From Raphanus sativus (taxonomy: Eukaryota > Streptophyta > Magnoliopsida > Brassicales > Brassicaceae), in NCBI RefSeq assembly GCF_000801105.2, contig NC_079512.1:310001-374000 (forward strand): 64,000 bases of DNA, given 5' to 3'. Position numbers and translations under genes: made by a program. Below, piece after piece: positions 35,318 through 48,269 of this stretch (positions within the stretch are counted from its first letter, which is position 1; every line of letters begins with the position of its first letter). The notes under the pieces were generated by a model. That model ran no database searches, was not told the origin of the DNA, and saw nothing but the letters and a program-made list of their open reading frames with translations.

Positions 35318-38300
35318 TCAGGTAGAGACGGCAAGGCTCTTGAATGCTTCGAGCTGTGCATCGTTACCCATTGGATGGTTTGGTGTGTCGCCATTCTCAT
35401 TCCTCTTGAGAGAAGAGTTGTACACTGAATCAGGCATCACAGAGCTACGCTTGCCTTCAAAGTGAGTCGACCACGGAAAATACTCGGCACAGCGTGATTT
35501 CCATCCTGCAACCCAAAACCCGGCTTAATACTTCTATAAACAGTAATGACCTTAATGAGTGGTTCAGAAGACCAACTAAACGCATTAAATATAAAAAAAA
35601 TATGCAGCCACAGACAGTCATATCGGCACACTACTTTATGGAAACATCACAGCGATGATATTTAATGCTTACTGGAGGCAGCTTCTGAGTCGAGGAAAAC
35701 TGTCTCTAGGAGCTTATGAACTGCCATACATTCTTTGAGTTTCCATTCTCTTGCTTGTCCGAGAGCTCCATTTCTGTACATGGACAACCGATGTGAACAA
35801 AACACAGAACAGAGAAACCAAGGAACCATAAGGTAATTATGTTTTGAAGAAACATTACGTTTGTTGAACCACTTTGTTGGTTGAATCTTCAATTACTTTG
35901 ATAGCCTCAGATTTCTTGCTTTGATCTAACAGGTACAGCGTTTCTGCGTATGCCACTCTGTGCACCAAAGAATCTGCGAAATTGAAATGCAGACGTAAGC
36001 ATTTTTCTTCTAATCAGAAACTGTGATACCTTCGTGAGGGTGCCATGTAATCAGTTTGATACGCACCTTCGTGTCGACCAAGAAACTCTTTGTTTGCCTC
36101 TAATAATGATTTATTCTGCAATTGACTAGAGCGCAAACGAAGGTACAATTTATCTCACAAGTGATATAGAAAATCAACAGTAAGAATAGATAAGAATAAT
36201 AGTTTGAGTAGACACCTGATTGATGGGCGCTCAGCCTCTAGGACACTCCAACGAAGTTTCTCAGCTTCAGTCGTGGGAGCACTCGTCGATCCTGTCCTGA
36301 GAAAGAATTTAACCTGCCATCCAAGTTCAAAAGCATAAACCCCCCCCCCCCCCCAAAATGAAAGCATGACTAGCCACATAAGACTTGAAGGGAAAACATT
36401 ATAATCCCATTTTTTAGAACATCGCAAGTAGCACAGATTCCATACCAGTGAACGATGTGAATCAGGGTTCTCCGCGTCCAATTTAAGCATTTGCTTGACA
36501 GCCTGAAGAATGAAAAATGAGACACCAAAGCCCTTAAATTAACCGAACAAAGGATATCAAAGAACCGTGAGCTTGAATATAACCACCAGCCGAGAAATTA
36601 GTTACCTGGAATGCAAGCAGAAACTTTTCTTTTCTCATGTTAACCTCAAAAGAAAGTAGATGAGTCTCCAAAGAGTTAGGTGAATGCTTCTGGAGTAGAC
36701 TCAAGTACTTTGAAGCCTCTGCCAGTGGATCTTCCACCTGTGCAGATTTAGTTTTTTAGTAAGCTTCTGATAAAGTTAATAACACTCATACTACAGTATT
36801 ATTGAGGAAGATCACAATACATCTTACAAATGAAGTAAAACAACAACCTGAATTAACTTTTGCCCATGAGGATCTGGGTCTACAGGTTTCACATTTCGTT
36901 TGCCAGACTTTGAGACACCACTCGCAGTTGATTCTTCACTCTTAGTCTCAGCTTCCTGAAACGAAAGACAAATCATAAGCCACCGAAGTGATAATTTACT
37001 CGACAAAACACTGAAAACACTAACTTTCTTAGCTCGGGCTTCTGCCTTTTTCTGCTTCTTCATTTTCTTCTTTTGAGCAGGAGCCAACTTTGACATTTCA
37101 TCTTCTTCAGCAGTTGATTTGGGAGTATCGTGCAATTTCAGGTAGCACCTGAATATCGAGGCGGGAGGTAATTGTAACTACAATCTATTTGAAGCTATCA
37201 TGCATCCATCTACTAGATACTGTTGTTTTGTGAAACAAAGAGTTTACCTGATAGCTCTGATGGCTGCTTTGTGGAAATATGGGAATGAGTGCAATCGGTC
37301 TTGGAACTTAAGCATGTCAACATATGAACGCAAAGTCATTTTTCTTAAGCAGTACGAGTGGAAATCAAACTGATCTTCAGAAATGTCAGAATAGTGCTTC
37401 TCCACAGCCAAAAACCTCTTCAGGGCACGTCCAAGATCACCCTGACGGAAGTAGCTATCCCCAGATGCAAGATCATACCTGTTACGACATGAGATCAAAA
37501 GACAGCCATTAGAAATACATCTCAAAATGTCAATTTTACATTAGTAACAACTACTCAATCTGGAGAGCCGTACCACATGCACTGCATGTCATGAAGATTG
37601 TTGAGCTGATCCCCCTCTTTTGTAAATAAAACAGCAGTTTTCTCAGCCGAGGCCACCTTCACCAGGAAAGTTCACAGATCAGGTTAACCTCTGAGGACAT
37701 CGACCAAAAGAATATAATATGAAAAAGCCAGGATGTAAACCTGATCTGCTTGCAGCATACGCTTAACGCATTCACTGTTAATATAGCGATCTGCTAAGTC
37801 CATGCATCTAGCTTCATCGGCAAGTGCGGCAGCGGCAGTTAAGTCTCCTGCATGCTTCATTATTCGGCTCTGTTGAGAGAAACCAGTACAATGATTAAGA
37901 AGAAACAAGAGTCCTCAAACAAAAAGATAAACTGATACGCGGTGTGCACAAATCACACAAATTATGTTAACACAGTCGCTATAACTAGAGAAGTTCAAAA
38001 CCACCATCCTGTCAATGAAGTTTCTAAGAATGTGCCTCCATACAGGTGCAAGCAGCAACAGTGACATATACGAAAACTGATGGATCAAAATCTTATTTTT
38101 TTTTCCAAGTTAAACAAAGATACCTTAACAGAGTACAGATCAATCACTGTCGGCGTATGAGCAATGGCCTCGTCAATTTTACCAAGGGCAGCATCATACT
38201 GACCACGCTTGTCATAATGCTGCAGTATGAAAAATACGATTCATGATACGATATGCAAAAATTCAACCCAAAGGCTGTTAATAATAAAGAGAAATTAAGA

Positions 38301-41300
38301 CAGATAGCAAAACTGAACCTGAGCCAAGAAAAATAATGTCCACAATAGAGTTGACGGGGGCTCTTTCACATCACTGTTTCAATTAAGAAATAGTCACAAT
38401 AAATGACTGATCTAATCACTAATCTTGATAAAATTTCAGTCCTAATTTAGTATATATAAACCACAAATCATAGAAGAAGTAATTCCAGTTAATATTACAG
38501 TAATAAATTCAGTCACACACCTTCCTGGGTAACTTCCAGTAGTCCTAATAGAATGTTCCATCTCAACAACTAGTTGCTCCAATATATCAGGCTGGATAAC
38601 AAAAATACATTTAAAACATGTATTTTGTTACAATGAAATTTGCGACAGCATGCTCAAGGAAAAAGCAGGGAAACAAACCTTGCGAGGGTGATCATATAGA
38701 GAAGAGAGATCAGAGAATAATGAAGGAACACCCTGACACAAGAATCAAGATATAAGAAACATATTCTATTAGAGCATTGTAACAAAGAGACTCAAGGGAA
38801 AGAAAAGATACCTTTGTCAACAGAGGTTTAATGTACTTTGCAACAGCCTCCTTAAACCCTTCATCTTGCAGAAAATCCAATGGTATCCTCTGAAAATGGA
38901 AAAATATAGAATAACTTAATATCAATAGTCACATTTCATATATCAGCACCCAGAAATTATCAGAGAGATCAAAATGGGTAACCGGTAGTTCCCTACACAG
39001 CGGAAGGGTATAAAAAATGTATTTAACTACAGGCACTGAACCGCCTTTTCTCACCTTAACAGCGGATGACCGAGTGTACTGCTCGCTTAGAGACTGGTAC
39101 AAGGCATTTAACTTCTCAATCTTGTCCGACGAATATTGTCCACTTTCTGAATACAAACCAAGACATTTTTGGAGGCCTTCATAATATCTGAAAAGTACAG
39201 GAATGCACTATTTACTTGTTGACATGAATTGACAGTACCCAAATATATATAGAAGCCTTTAAGAATGTCATAGGAGAAGATAGTCAACTTTTAAGCAAAA
39301 AAGAAAAAAAAATAATGAATTAGAAGTGCAAAGGAAAAAAAACCTGTAATTGTCAGGGTTCATGGAAAGAAGAACCCTGTAGAGTTTACTGGCTTCTGCT
39401 GGGCGACGAAGCTTCGACAAGAGAGATGCCTCTTGTTCTTTGTAGGACAACTTATCAACCTAGAAACAACCACACGAGGACTATAAACAACTATATGCGT
39501 GTATCCTATGATCCACATATACAATAAAATCAGCTTCCAAAACTTACTATTTTCGGCTCTTTTTTGTGCAACTCCTCAAGAGCTTTTCCAAAAGCACCTG
39601 ACTCCTCAAGCAAGGAAACCTGGAAGAAAAAAACAGTTGAGAAACCTGTGCTAATGCCAAATGAATATCAGCTAAATGGACCCTTTGACGACAAGCATGG
39701 TTTTCCAGGGACAAAGGACCAGAGAGGTAACAGAGGTTTGACGTTGTACAATATTTTGCTTGATACCTTGTATAGAATCATTTCAGTGTGTTCACATAGC
39801 TCGTTCTCAGGAGGATAATCATCCTCTAGGGTGCCTTCAAACGCTTCCAAAATTTCAACAGCTTTAGAAGCACTGGTTTAAAATATTTTTAAAAAAAAAA
39901 ACATAATAAGAGATCAAGGTGAGCTACTGCCAAACGAATAAAGAAGCAATTAACTTATTCGAAAGGCATATATAATTCTACTGAATATTGTTTCCTAAAA
40001 TTCTGATGTAAGGTACATCCGAGCAAAGGTGTCAAAGACTAGAATTGCAAATCAAATAAATAAACAGCAAATGGTAAAAAGAAGAAAAAATAGCATTCCA
40101 TTCAAATGAGTAAAGTAACGAAGCTTCAAGGACCATAATACCATACTTAGCGTTCAAATGCTGGGAGACTGCAAAGCCAATCCAGTTCATTCGATGATTA
40201 GGCTTTAAAGTCAAAAGCTGCTGCCTGGTCTCCACAAAGCCAGATAAGTCCCGCATTTGTGCCTAGGAATAAGAAAGGAGCTTACACAAAGGAAAACTGA
40301 TAAAAGTAGGAATTGACATTTATTAAATTCTCCTCAATCAAAATTTTTATACCTGCAAGAGTGAGAGGTCGCGGAGTATTTCAAGATTATCAGGGTCAAT
40401 TCTAAGAGCATTACGGTAGCATTTGATGGCCTCTCTATACTCTCTGTCTGACCGGTACAGGAGACCAAGCACATGCCAGCAAACATGGCTTTTGATGTCA
40501 TTCTGCATGGAATAATAAGAAAGTATGTTTTACCCGGAAGAATAATAAACGTAATCTGGAAACCTCTAACGAATGAAGCTATGATTATGAAAGAGCATAA
40601 ATGGAACCTTGACTCCAAGGCGAACAAGCTCATATGCTTCAGTTTTACGGTCCATGCAGTTAAGAGTCAATCCTTTCATGGATAAAGTCTCTGAAAATTA
40701 ATTAGAAAAGAATAAAAGAAACAAGTCTTAGTAAGAAGAAAAATCAGAGCTAATAGACATGAAAAAAGGAAGGCAGGAAAGAAGCAATCAGTAGAAGCGA
40801 CAAGTGCGTTTTTAACGCAAAACCGAAAATACTCAACTAGCAAAATAAACAATACATATACTCAAAAAGCTTATGAAAACTCCAAGGAAACAACGGAAGG
40901 AGGGATGATAAAAAGGAAACTGACCACCATGAGAAGGAAACTTTTTCAAAATGGTATCAGCAGCCTTGAGTCCCTTCTTGTACTGCTTCGTCTCATAAGA
41001 TTTCTGCATAGATCACCCCATAATACAATTTAAGCAATGGAAAAATACATTAAAAAGAAGAAGAATATGAACCATTCCAAGTAGCTTCAACCTAAAAAAA
41101 AAAACGAAAATCCAATGCAATAGTTAAGATGATAATTAGCTAGTTTGCGGAGAAAGTGTGAGTGGGGGCATAATAATCATATAAACACTGAATGGTGCAT
41201 ATAACATATGAAAGTAGAAAGAAGAAGAAAAAAAGAGTAGAAGCTATATATACTCGAAGCTTTGGTTATTTGTGTTACTCAAAAGGAAATTAAGAATCAA

Positions 41301-41539
41301 TGTAACTGAAACTAGGCGAGCCCGGAAGATCTAGCAAGAGACGATAGTCAATGTAACTGAAACTAGCAACTTACTTTTAAAAGAGACAAACGCATTACTA
41401 GGCAAAAATAAGAAAGGCAATGATTATTGAGGAGTTAACTTAATTTTAGGGTTTAACAAAGAAAGAGAATAGAATCGGAGGAACATACGACGATGAGCTT
41501 GAAGAGGTTGGCCTCTTTTGGAGGAAGCGAAGCTCCCAT
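35318..41539 (-). CDS. NAA15: N-alpha-acetyltransferase NatA auxiliary subunit (TPR protein)
   Basis: Twenty-six exons were chained from the ATG at 41539 to the TGA at 35318, all GT-AG and phase-consistent, giving 893 residues (about 897 in Arabidopsis At1g80410). Exon ends: 41539-41489, 41003-40928, 40690-40608, 40502-40353, 40262-40147, 39872-39767, 39619-39548, 39459-39344, 39187-39055, 38889-38812, 38732-38679, 38591-38521, 38373-38319, 38219-38124, 37869-37741, 37656-37574, 37478-37248, 37148-37025, 36955-36848, 36737-36606, 36502-36446, 36313-36216, 36125-36067, 35973-35859, 35773-35673, 35505-35318. The subunit anchors catalytic NAA10 to the ribosome, so nascent Ala, Ser, Thr, Gly and Val N-termini are acetylated. 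TPR helices fill the protein, for example [12 protein letters not shown] near residues 100-112. A Lys-rich segment near residue 600 ([16 protein letters not shown]) could contact the ribosome. Loss is embryo-lethal in Arabidopsis. Confidence 0.96.
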
Positions 41540-41544
41540 CTTTC

Positions 41545-41580
41545 CTGCGCTACTGAGAGAGAGAGAGAGAGAGAGAGCTC
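41545..41580 (-). repeat. (GA/TC)n tract in the NAA15 leader
   Basis: A run of about 13 GA units lies roughly 10-40 bases upstream of the NAA15 ATG. As at GLYK, the repeat sits in the leader. Confidence 0.7.
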
Positions 41581-41982
41581 GCGAAGCAAGAAGAGATTGA
41601 GGTGAGGTGCTGCTTCAACCTTACTGCGGAACAACGATGAAGACAAGACGAGACGACCCAAAGGAAAGGAGGGGTATAAATTAGGGTCTTCAATCTTCGT
41701 TTCGTTTATCCCTCCTCCTCCTAACCAAATCGGTTTAGATTTCTCTCTTCCGGTTAGCATAAAATTTTAAGCATGTTAGACCGGTTCATCAATTTGAGAG
41801 ACTCAATCAAACCGGTTAAGTGGATCCGAACCTAATTGACCGGATCAAAATTGTAGTGACGCAAAATCAATTCATAACCAAAAACCGAATTAATGCAATC
41901 GATTCCAACTGTAAAGACTTAACCGAACAAACCGAAAAGGCAATGTCATGTAAGCAGAATGAAACAAGTGTGTGATGTGATC

Positions 41983-43697
41983 TTAATGAGACGACTCTAA
42001 ACAAACGTTCCTGTAAGCATGCTCTATCTCTTCTTCCGTCATTTCAACTGTCTCATCACTCTCGTATCCAGAACCAACAACCCCAGAGCCAGAGGTGGTC
42101 CTTCTCTTCTTTGTTCCCGATGCTTCTTCTTCTTCTTCTTCTTCACCCTTTTTTGCTAGCTCTGCCTCGTAAATCTTCTTCCACGACTTTGCTTGTTTCC
42201 AGAGTTGATCCTTTGAAGCCGCCGTGGAGTTTTCTGTTTTACAAGAAGATTCCATCTTTCCAAGCTCCTTCACTACTCGAGGGACAAAGCTCCACAGCTC
42301 CGTCACTGATCCTACGTCCTAAAAGTACAGAGAAGAAGAACATTCGAGGATCAATTCAACAAACCATCTTCTCAAAGAAACTGATCAAAATGCCAAAAGA
42401 TAGAAAAACTTTATTTAAAGCGTTAGACTAACCTGCTTCTGCTCAAGAGAATCTATGGCGTCTTGTAAACAGGTTAACACTCCTTCTGCAGCTATTCTCT
42501 TGATCTCTCCTGCTGCTGGCTGTTCCAATGGTGGTTAGACAGCAGCAGAAACAAAAGACAGCAAGTAATTTTGAAAAAATAAGAAACATACTTTCTCCTC
42601 CTGACTCTCTAGCCATGAGATGGTTTCAGTTAGGTCATCCCTCGCCCATTTCTTCACCTCCGTAACAGAAAATGGTTCCTTTACAGTATTGGAACCTGGT
42701 CTGTTCTGTAAAATACGGAGGAAAACAGTCAAAAAACCATTTACTGGAGCAAATTACGGTTCCTCTTTGTTTAACCAAACCGGCCATCAGTTATATATAT
42801 TTAGAAGACAGACCTTGGATGAAGCAGATGACGACGTTCCCCTTGTTTCTGATTTTGTCTCCTCTGATTTTATGGACAACTGTTTCTTCTTTTCTGTAAT
42901 ACAATCAATTATGTTCCACAATGTCAAGCTAAACAGGGAACTGAAACTATTATCTCGTTCGTTCATTATTTAACCAAAAGTGAAACTAATGAATGAAACA
43001 ACTCAGGAGAGACGAGAACGTAGTTAAAACAATGACACGCTAATCTAAAGCTTCTTCCTCTATACGTTTTCTTTTTTTTTTATTTATTACCTCGAAAAGT
43101 AGGATCTTGGGGAACACTGGTTTTCCTCCACGGTTTTCCAGCATGCATAAGGTATTGCTCAATATCCACCAGCTTCTTCTGCGTATAACACTCGGTTATC
43201 CAATCCTGAAGACACAGTTAAAAAACATCATCAGCACACAAAGTAGAAGACAATGACTGAGAGTAGAGAGAGACCTTAGAGACAATGGTACCAGAGTTGG
43301 ATTGAACATGGCGGAACTTGGGAGTGTTGGGAAAAGCAGAGATCAACAAGGTGGAGAGAGAGTTCCAGTCAGGGTGATAAGTGGCTCCCATGGCCAAGGC
43401 CTGTGACCTTAGTGTACTCCTCTCCGGATTTACAAACCCCGACAACACAAATACAACTCCTTCCTGTATAGGCACACACAGTTTTAATTATAAATCACAA
43501 AGTAAGCTAATTAAGAGGAGAGCTAAAAAAATGAAAAACAGTTGACAGACCAGAAGTTTAGAGAAATCAGTGGTGTTGCTTATATCAACTTCATCGTCAT
43601 CCTTGGGCTTCTTATTACCCTCAGGAGGAGGAGGAGGAGGAGGAGGAGGAGGATCCCTTGAACTCATCCAAGAAGGAAGATTTCGCTTCTGAGACAT
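41983..43697 (-). CDS. XRCC1: XRCC1-like DNA repair scaffold (single BRCT)
   Basis: Seven exons, 43697-43551, 43463-43275, 43205-43091, 42893-42814, 42705-42592, 42519-42433 and 42318-41983, join in frame to 355 residues (353 in Arabidopsis At1g80420). Plant XRCC1 supports base-excision and single-strand-break repair, including completion of active DNA demethylation. The BRCT domain spans about residues 50-150 (EGVVFVLSGFVNPERS, a conserved DWITECY near the end). The rest is Ser/Lys-rich and acidic, ending with EMTEEEIEHAYRN. The N-terminus has ten consecutive Pro coded by a CCT/CCC repeat at about 43621-43652, likely length-variable. Unlike animal XRCC1 there is no N-terminal polymerase-binding domain, as is normal for plants. 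The ATG chosen is the first in a good leader context. Confidence 0.95.
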
Positions 43698-43699
43698 CT

Positions 43700-44191
43700 C
43701 CCTCCTTTACTACTACAGTGCTATTCCCTATTGTATCTTAACAACAAAGCCTGCAAAAATTGAAAAGCATTCCTTCCTTTGTAATAATCAAAATCTCAAT
43801 ACAAACACACGGACAGAGTTTTTTAAATTTGCGGAATCACAGAAGCTGCTAGGTATCAATTAGAATTCGATTTCAGAGACTGATTTAACAAGAAGATATT
43901 CGAAAAATGAAATACAAAAAGCCATTTGCATTGAGCAGAGTTTGAAACCATCAAAAAAAAAATCTAACATTTCCGTGAATATAGAGACATGTTACGAAGC
44001 AGGAGAAGACACTATTATTATTATTATTATTGACTTAATCACAAAGCGAAGAAGAACCTTAACGCACCCCTGCTTCCTTCTTCCTTTCTGATCGACACAG
44101 AGAGAGAGAAAACTGTCAACGATATTAACACTCGAATCAGGTAATTTGCATATATTAAATTTAATATAACACAAGAACCCTTGCAACAGAT
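43700..44191. other. XRCC1 leader and promoter region
   Basis: No gene was seen apart from the XRCC1 upstream region, which has a possible leader intron. A short (TTA)n repeat occurs near 44012-44032. Confidence 0.4.
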
Positions 44192-44273
44192 GTGGACGTG
44201 CCGGAGTGGTTATCGGGCATGACTAGAAATCATGTGGGCTCTGCCCGCGCAGGTTCGAATCCTGCCGTTCACG
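44192..44273 (+). tRNA. tRNA-Ser (anticodon AGA)
   Basis: The 82-base sequence folds as a class II tRNA. The acceptor stem GTGGACG pairs with CGTTCAC (one G-T), the anticodon stem is CATGA/TCATG with loop CTAGAAA, and there is a long variable arm (TGGGCTCTGCCCGC) as expected for serine. The T arm contains GGTTCGAATCC, the pol III B box. G73 is the serine discriminator. A T-run at about 44279-44287 is the terminator. There is no intron. Confidence 0.98.
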
Positions 44274-44289
44274 CTCCGTTTTTTTTTTA

Positions 44290-46288
44290 CATACAACAAA
44301 CAACTCTTAAGGATCCCAAGTCTAGTCTTGTGTAGACTAAAAAGCCCATTATTGACATAAAGCCCATTATCTGCTTTAATATCTGGAGTGGTGATGCCCT
44401 CCTCTATAACTTAAATGTGGGCTTAGGAGGGAGGGCTAGGATTTTATAAGAGAGGTTTTGAAATTTGGATTACACACCTGAGGCAGAGGGGCAGAGTTTG
44501 ATGAAGGATTATACTGACAACTGACTTTAAAGTTAGCTGCGTGCAGAGTGCAGAGACACCCTCTTTTACAGGTTACCATCTACTTGTATTTAATGTTTTT
44601 GTTCCATCTCTCTGTAAAACAAAAGAGAAATGCATCCTCTTATTATTATTATACTATTATCTAACAGCAGATTTTTCTATAGATTAGCTGTTGGATCTGC
44701 AGAGAAAATAGATGCCGGGCCGCTTCATCCTGCGTCACAGCTTTGTCAATAAATCCAACGGCTTGCAGCTTTATGACTCACTACCACCAAATCTAAAAAT
44801 AAATAGGCACTGTGTTTTACACACTGTACTCTTATCACCAAAAGTACTCTTAGTCCATATCTTACCATTAAATAACATTAAAACTAAAAGAAAGGAAGAA
44901 ATTATTGCTTAATTAAGATAAGAAAGTCATGTATCTTATTGGTAGTGTCATACAGGTATTGGGTAGAAGAGAATTGGAGAGATGAGAGATTGTCTCATTC
45001 TCTTTCTTTCGTTTCTCTTTCTTTTATTAAAGCTCACTTAAGATACAATTAAAGTATCTGTCTATAAACATGCATGATCACCAAAATGAGAATTGATTTT
45101 TTTTTTTTGATAATTAAAGTGGGATCCGTACAATCTGTATTTTCTTACCATCTAAGGTTGTTCCCTATGACCAAAAAAAATCAAATCCATGACGATAATG
45201 AATCCTTTATCGTTAGAACCAGTGCCGGCTCTACACATGTGCTGAAGGAGCTTTAGCACAGGGTCCTTTTATTTTTCAATAATTTTCTTTAAGGAATCAA
45301 GGTCCTATTTTGTCAAATGTATACAGATTTAGGGTCCTAGTTTTGGACTTTAAAAATGTTAACAATGATTTTGGAAATGAGAAACTTGAGCACAAGGTCC
45401 ACTAACTTAATAAGCCGGCCCTGGCTAGAACAAAACCACTTGGTTAATGAGAATTGATCTTTTTCACGTTCTTCCATTACCAAAAAATAGTCAACACATC
45501 TCTGTAACTAATAATCATGTGTCTGTATAGACATGCTATTTTTCCCCCGCCACATGTAGGCTATCTATTCATTCACCTCATCATCATAAATCAACTTGTC
45601 TTTTTTTAACCAAAAAAAAAAAAAGAATTTGATAATAGATGCCAGAAAATAGCTGACAAAAAAAAAAGATGCCAGTAAATAAAGTGGAGAAAAAATGGAG
45701 ATGTAGCATGTCTTTTTGATTAACTTTCAAAACTACGTAGTTAACTTTTTTTTTGAACAATACGTAGTTAACTTGCATCATGCATCAACTTGTTTCTTTT
45801 GATTGTAGGCTATCTATTCATTCACCTTGTCATCATGCATCAACTTGTTTCTCCTAATTAATTTTGATTGTACTTAACTTTCAAAACTACGTAGCATGTG
45901 TTTTTTTGGGTCTTACGGATTAAGCGTTGTGGCTTACCAGAAATTAAAATCAAACTTACAACAGAAAAAAATAAAAAGTAAAATCAAACCATCTACCCGT
46001 GAAATGATGTTTATCCAACTTGCTTTTGTTGTTCAACTTGTCTTTCGTTAGTCAATGAAGTAATTGACGCGTTAGAAAAACTACAAAATACTTTTAAAGA
46101 TTTTATATTCTAATGGAAGTGGACTACACACGCCGGAATGCTTGACCATTCAAGAAGGTTGATGGAGGATAATAGAATTAATAAGTCCAAAAGGTTAATT
46201 AAGAAGAAAACGGATACTAGCCCTAACAAAAACAGTAAAAAGCAACAGCATCAAGTGCCATTAGCTTAACGGTTAATAAAAGCTCTAG
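44290..46288. other. Intergenic stretch with a MITE and local direct repeats
   Basis: No gene was seen; in Arabidopsis a kelch F-box gene (At1g80440) lies about here. It holds a hAT MITE (45230-45423). Between 45555 and 45900 several phrases occur twice: TGTAGGCTATCTATTCATTC at 45555 and about 45804, TAACTTTCAAAACTACGTAG at 45721 and about 45875, and TCATGCATCAACTTGTTTCT near 45778 and 45835. This indicates local duplications with different offsets. Confidence 0.55.
45230..45423. mobile_element. hAT-type MITE, copy 1
   Basis: The 194-bp element begins CAGTGCCGGCTCT and ends with GCCGGCCCTG; these are short imperfect inverted termini of the hAT type. It is flanked by an 8-base target-site duplication with one mismatch (GTTAGAAC at 45222-45229, GCTAGAAC at 45424-45431). 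Internal 'gggtcc' phrases recur. A related copy sits in the glycerol kinase pseudogene at 49868-50029. Confidence 0.8.
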
Positions 46289-46795
46289 TTAATAAGATGA
46301 GTGGCAAAAATCGTTTTCGTTCCGTTGAGGAAACAAAGGCAAAAGCTCCGGTGCTGGCTCGTCACCGCTTCTCGGACTCGGAAGGAAGTAAAACCCTTTC
46401 TCGGCTATGGCTTTTTGCTCTTCCTCTCCCGGTGTCGCGTGGTGATTCTCACGTGCTGAGTGTGGGCTCCAGAATGGGTCGAGGTGAGAGACCGGTGAGA
46501 CGAGGAACCCTCGGTGAAACTGGCCCAAAGAATCGTTGGCCACGTTGTTGTTGATCTTCAGCTCCATTTTCTTGGATGATTGACGGCGCTCGTGGAGCTT
46601 GAATGCTTGTCTCTTTGGAGTTAAAGGAAGCTTATGTTGTGCCGTGGATGAGGAGGAGGAGGAGGAGAGTTCCGGTGGTGCTCCCGTGAGTTTTTGAACG
46701 ATGTTACGGAAACTGGAGGGGTCTGCTTGAACAAACATGGTGTTTGGGTCGGTAGCATAGCTCGGCGGCTGGGAGTGGTGGTTCTTGTGGCTCAT
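46289..46795 (-). CDS. VQ11: VQ-motif protein (VQ11-like)
   Basis: Single exon, 168 residues. The VQ signature FRNIVQKLTG lies at about residues 29-38. VQ proteins are small nuclear cofactors that bind WRKY transcription factors, often in defence and stress signalling. The remainder has conserved short blocks typical of the group: LTPKRQAFKLHERR, HRGFLVSPVS, and a C-terminal EKGFYFLPSPR. Ser repeats follow the VQ block. It corresponds by order to At1g80450. The start is at MSHKNHH; an in-frame Met further upstream lies in what looks like leader sequence. Confidence 0.92.
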   Translation of the reverse strand: MSHKNHHSQPPSYATDPNTMFVQADPSSFRNIVQKLTGAPPELSSSSSSSTAQHKLPLTPKRQAFKLHERRQSSKKMELKINNNVANDSLGQFHRGFLVSPVSHLDPFWSPHSARENHHATPGEEEQKAIAEKGFYFLPSPRSGDEPAPELLPLFPQRNENDFCHSSY

Positions 46796-46799
46796 GGCG

Positions 46800-48197
46800 G
46801 CGGCGGTGGATAAGATGAATGAATGAAGTCGAAACAAGAGAAGAGAAGTATGTTTTGTTCTTGTCAGAAAGACATTGTCGTCTGCCTACTAGTATCCAAT
46901 ATTTAAAGAAGACCGTCTTCTTTGTGTGCGTGTGTTTCCTTGACATTTTTGCCAACATATTTATGAAATATAATAATTATAAGTTTCCAATATGATTGAC
47001 TTTGCACGTCTAGAATTCGTAGTTGATAAAGTTGATGGTAAATAAATGCATATATTGTATATTGCTAATAATTCGCTGGTCATGTTTATGATTTGAACAC
47101 TGGATTTTAATACGTTTTCTAGATGGTTAGAATATAAGTCAAATACATTATTAGAATTGTTGCCGATTGTGTACATTAGAAGTGAGAACATACATATGAT
47201 GATGAAAATAATGGGTCCATTGTTGACTTGGTAAGCAAATTAATTAATTATTTCTACAAGCATTTCACTTGTCTAATATCTCACACAATGTTCTTCTTAT
47301 ACACGAACTTTTATATATTGCAAAACTATACTGTACTAATGTCGATGAATTCATATCTGATTTTTGAAAACCATACATTGAATGTCAAGGTTATGATTTT
47401 TGTACGTGTTTCGTAATAAAGAAACCAACGAGATTCTTGAGACCGTGATATAATAATGATCACATATCCATAATTTATAGTTTTCGAATTTTGAATTTAT
47501 CAAAGAAATAAATGCAACGAGGAGGAATGCATCATAACTTCTCCTACAAAATTCATGAGAATTCAAAATTTTGAAAGATAACTGATTAAATGAATATAGA
47601 CCAGTATATAGTTATTTGAGTAGTTGCAATTTTGTTTTGTCAAACTCTTGTGATTAAGTTGGCTTCTTCTTACATGACATTTTAAATTGATATTAAAACG
47701 TGGGATGTATATAATTAAGATGAATCCTATTAAGGAGAAATAAATATGAATATATATTAAGTTTTAAAATGATTTGAATAATCAAAGAAAAAGAAAGGCC
47801 CTTTAGGTTGCGTGAAGGGATAGTATGCAAAAGGAAAAGATTTTTCTTCATACTTCACTTCACGTTTTTTCTTTGTTCCTTCCCTTTGCTTTCTTTTGAC
47901 TCTTTGTTATTTTTTCTTGTGTTTCCATTGTTTTTTCCCTTGAATTCTCGAGTTAATAATAACACGCCCTTTCTTAGGACTGCACATTTTTCGCATAGTC
48001 AACATCTTATCTTACCTTCACAAGTAGATTGGACCAGAGATGCAATTCAACATCTTAGTATCTTACTTTCACGTGTCCACTGGATCTGTTAATTAACGGT
48101 ATGTTGCACAAAATGCTATGCCTTGCTGCAGATTGTTTGTTTCTAATAGGTAATTCCTTTCTGACTTAGAAAAAAATAAGAAAAAATAAGAAAAATA
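46800..48197. other. Spacer upstream of VQ11
   Basis: AT-rich and without a convincing gene on either strand. The first 130 bases are the VQ11 leader and promoter, with 'agtatccaatatttaaag' near 46893 as a possible TATA-like region. No transposon termini were recognised. Confidence 0.4.
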
Positions 48198-48269
48198 AGG
48201 GCCCAACCGGGTTCGAACCGGTGACCTATTGATCTGCAGTCAATTGCTCTACCACTGAGCTATGGACCC
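48198..48269 (-). tRNA. tRNA-Cys (anticodon GCA)
   Basis: 72 bases on the minus strand. The acceptor stem GGGTCCA pairs with TGGGCCC (one wobble), the D arm contains AGCTCAGTGGTAGAGC (A box), the anticodon loop is CTGCAGA in an ATTGA/TCAAT stem, and the T arm contains GGTTCGAACCC (B box). The discriminator base is T (U73), as required by cysteinyl-tRNA synthetase. There is no intron. Confidence 0.98.

Noticed and set aside
46297..46554. Plus-strand open frame opposite VQ11
   Set aside because: Antisense of a well-supported VQ gene, without independent support.
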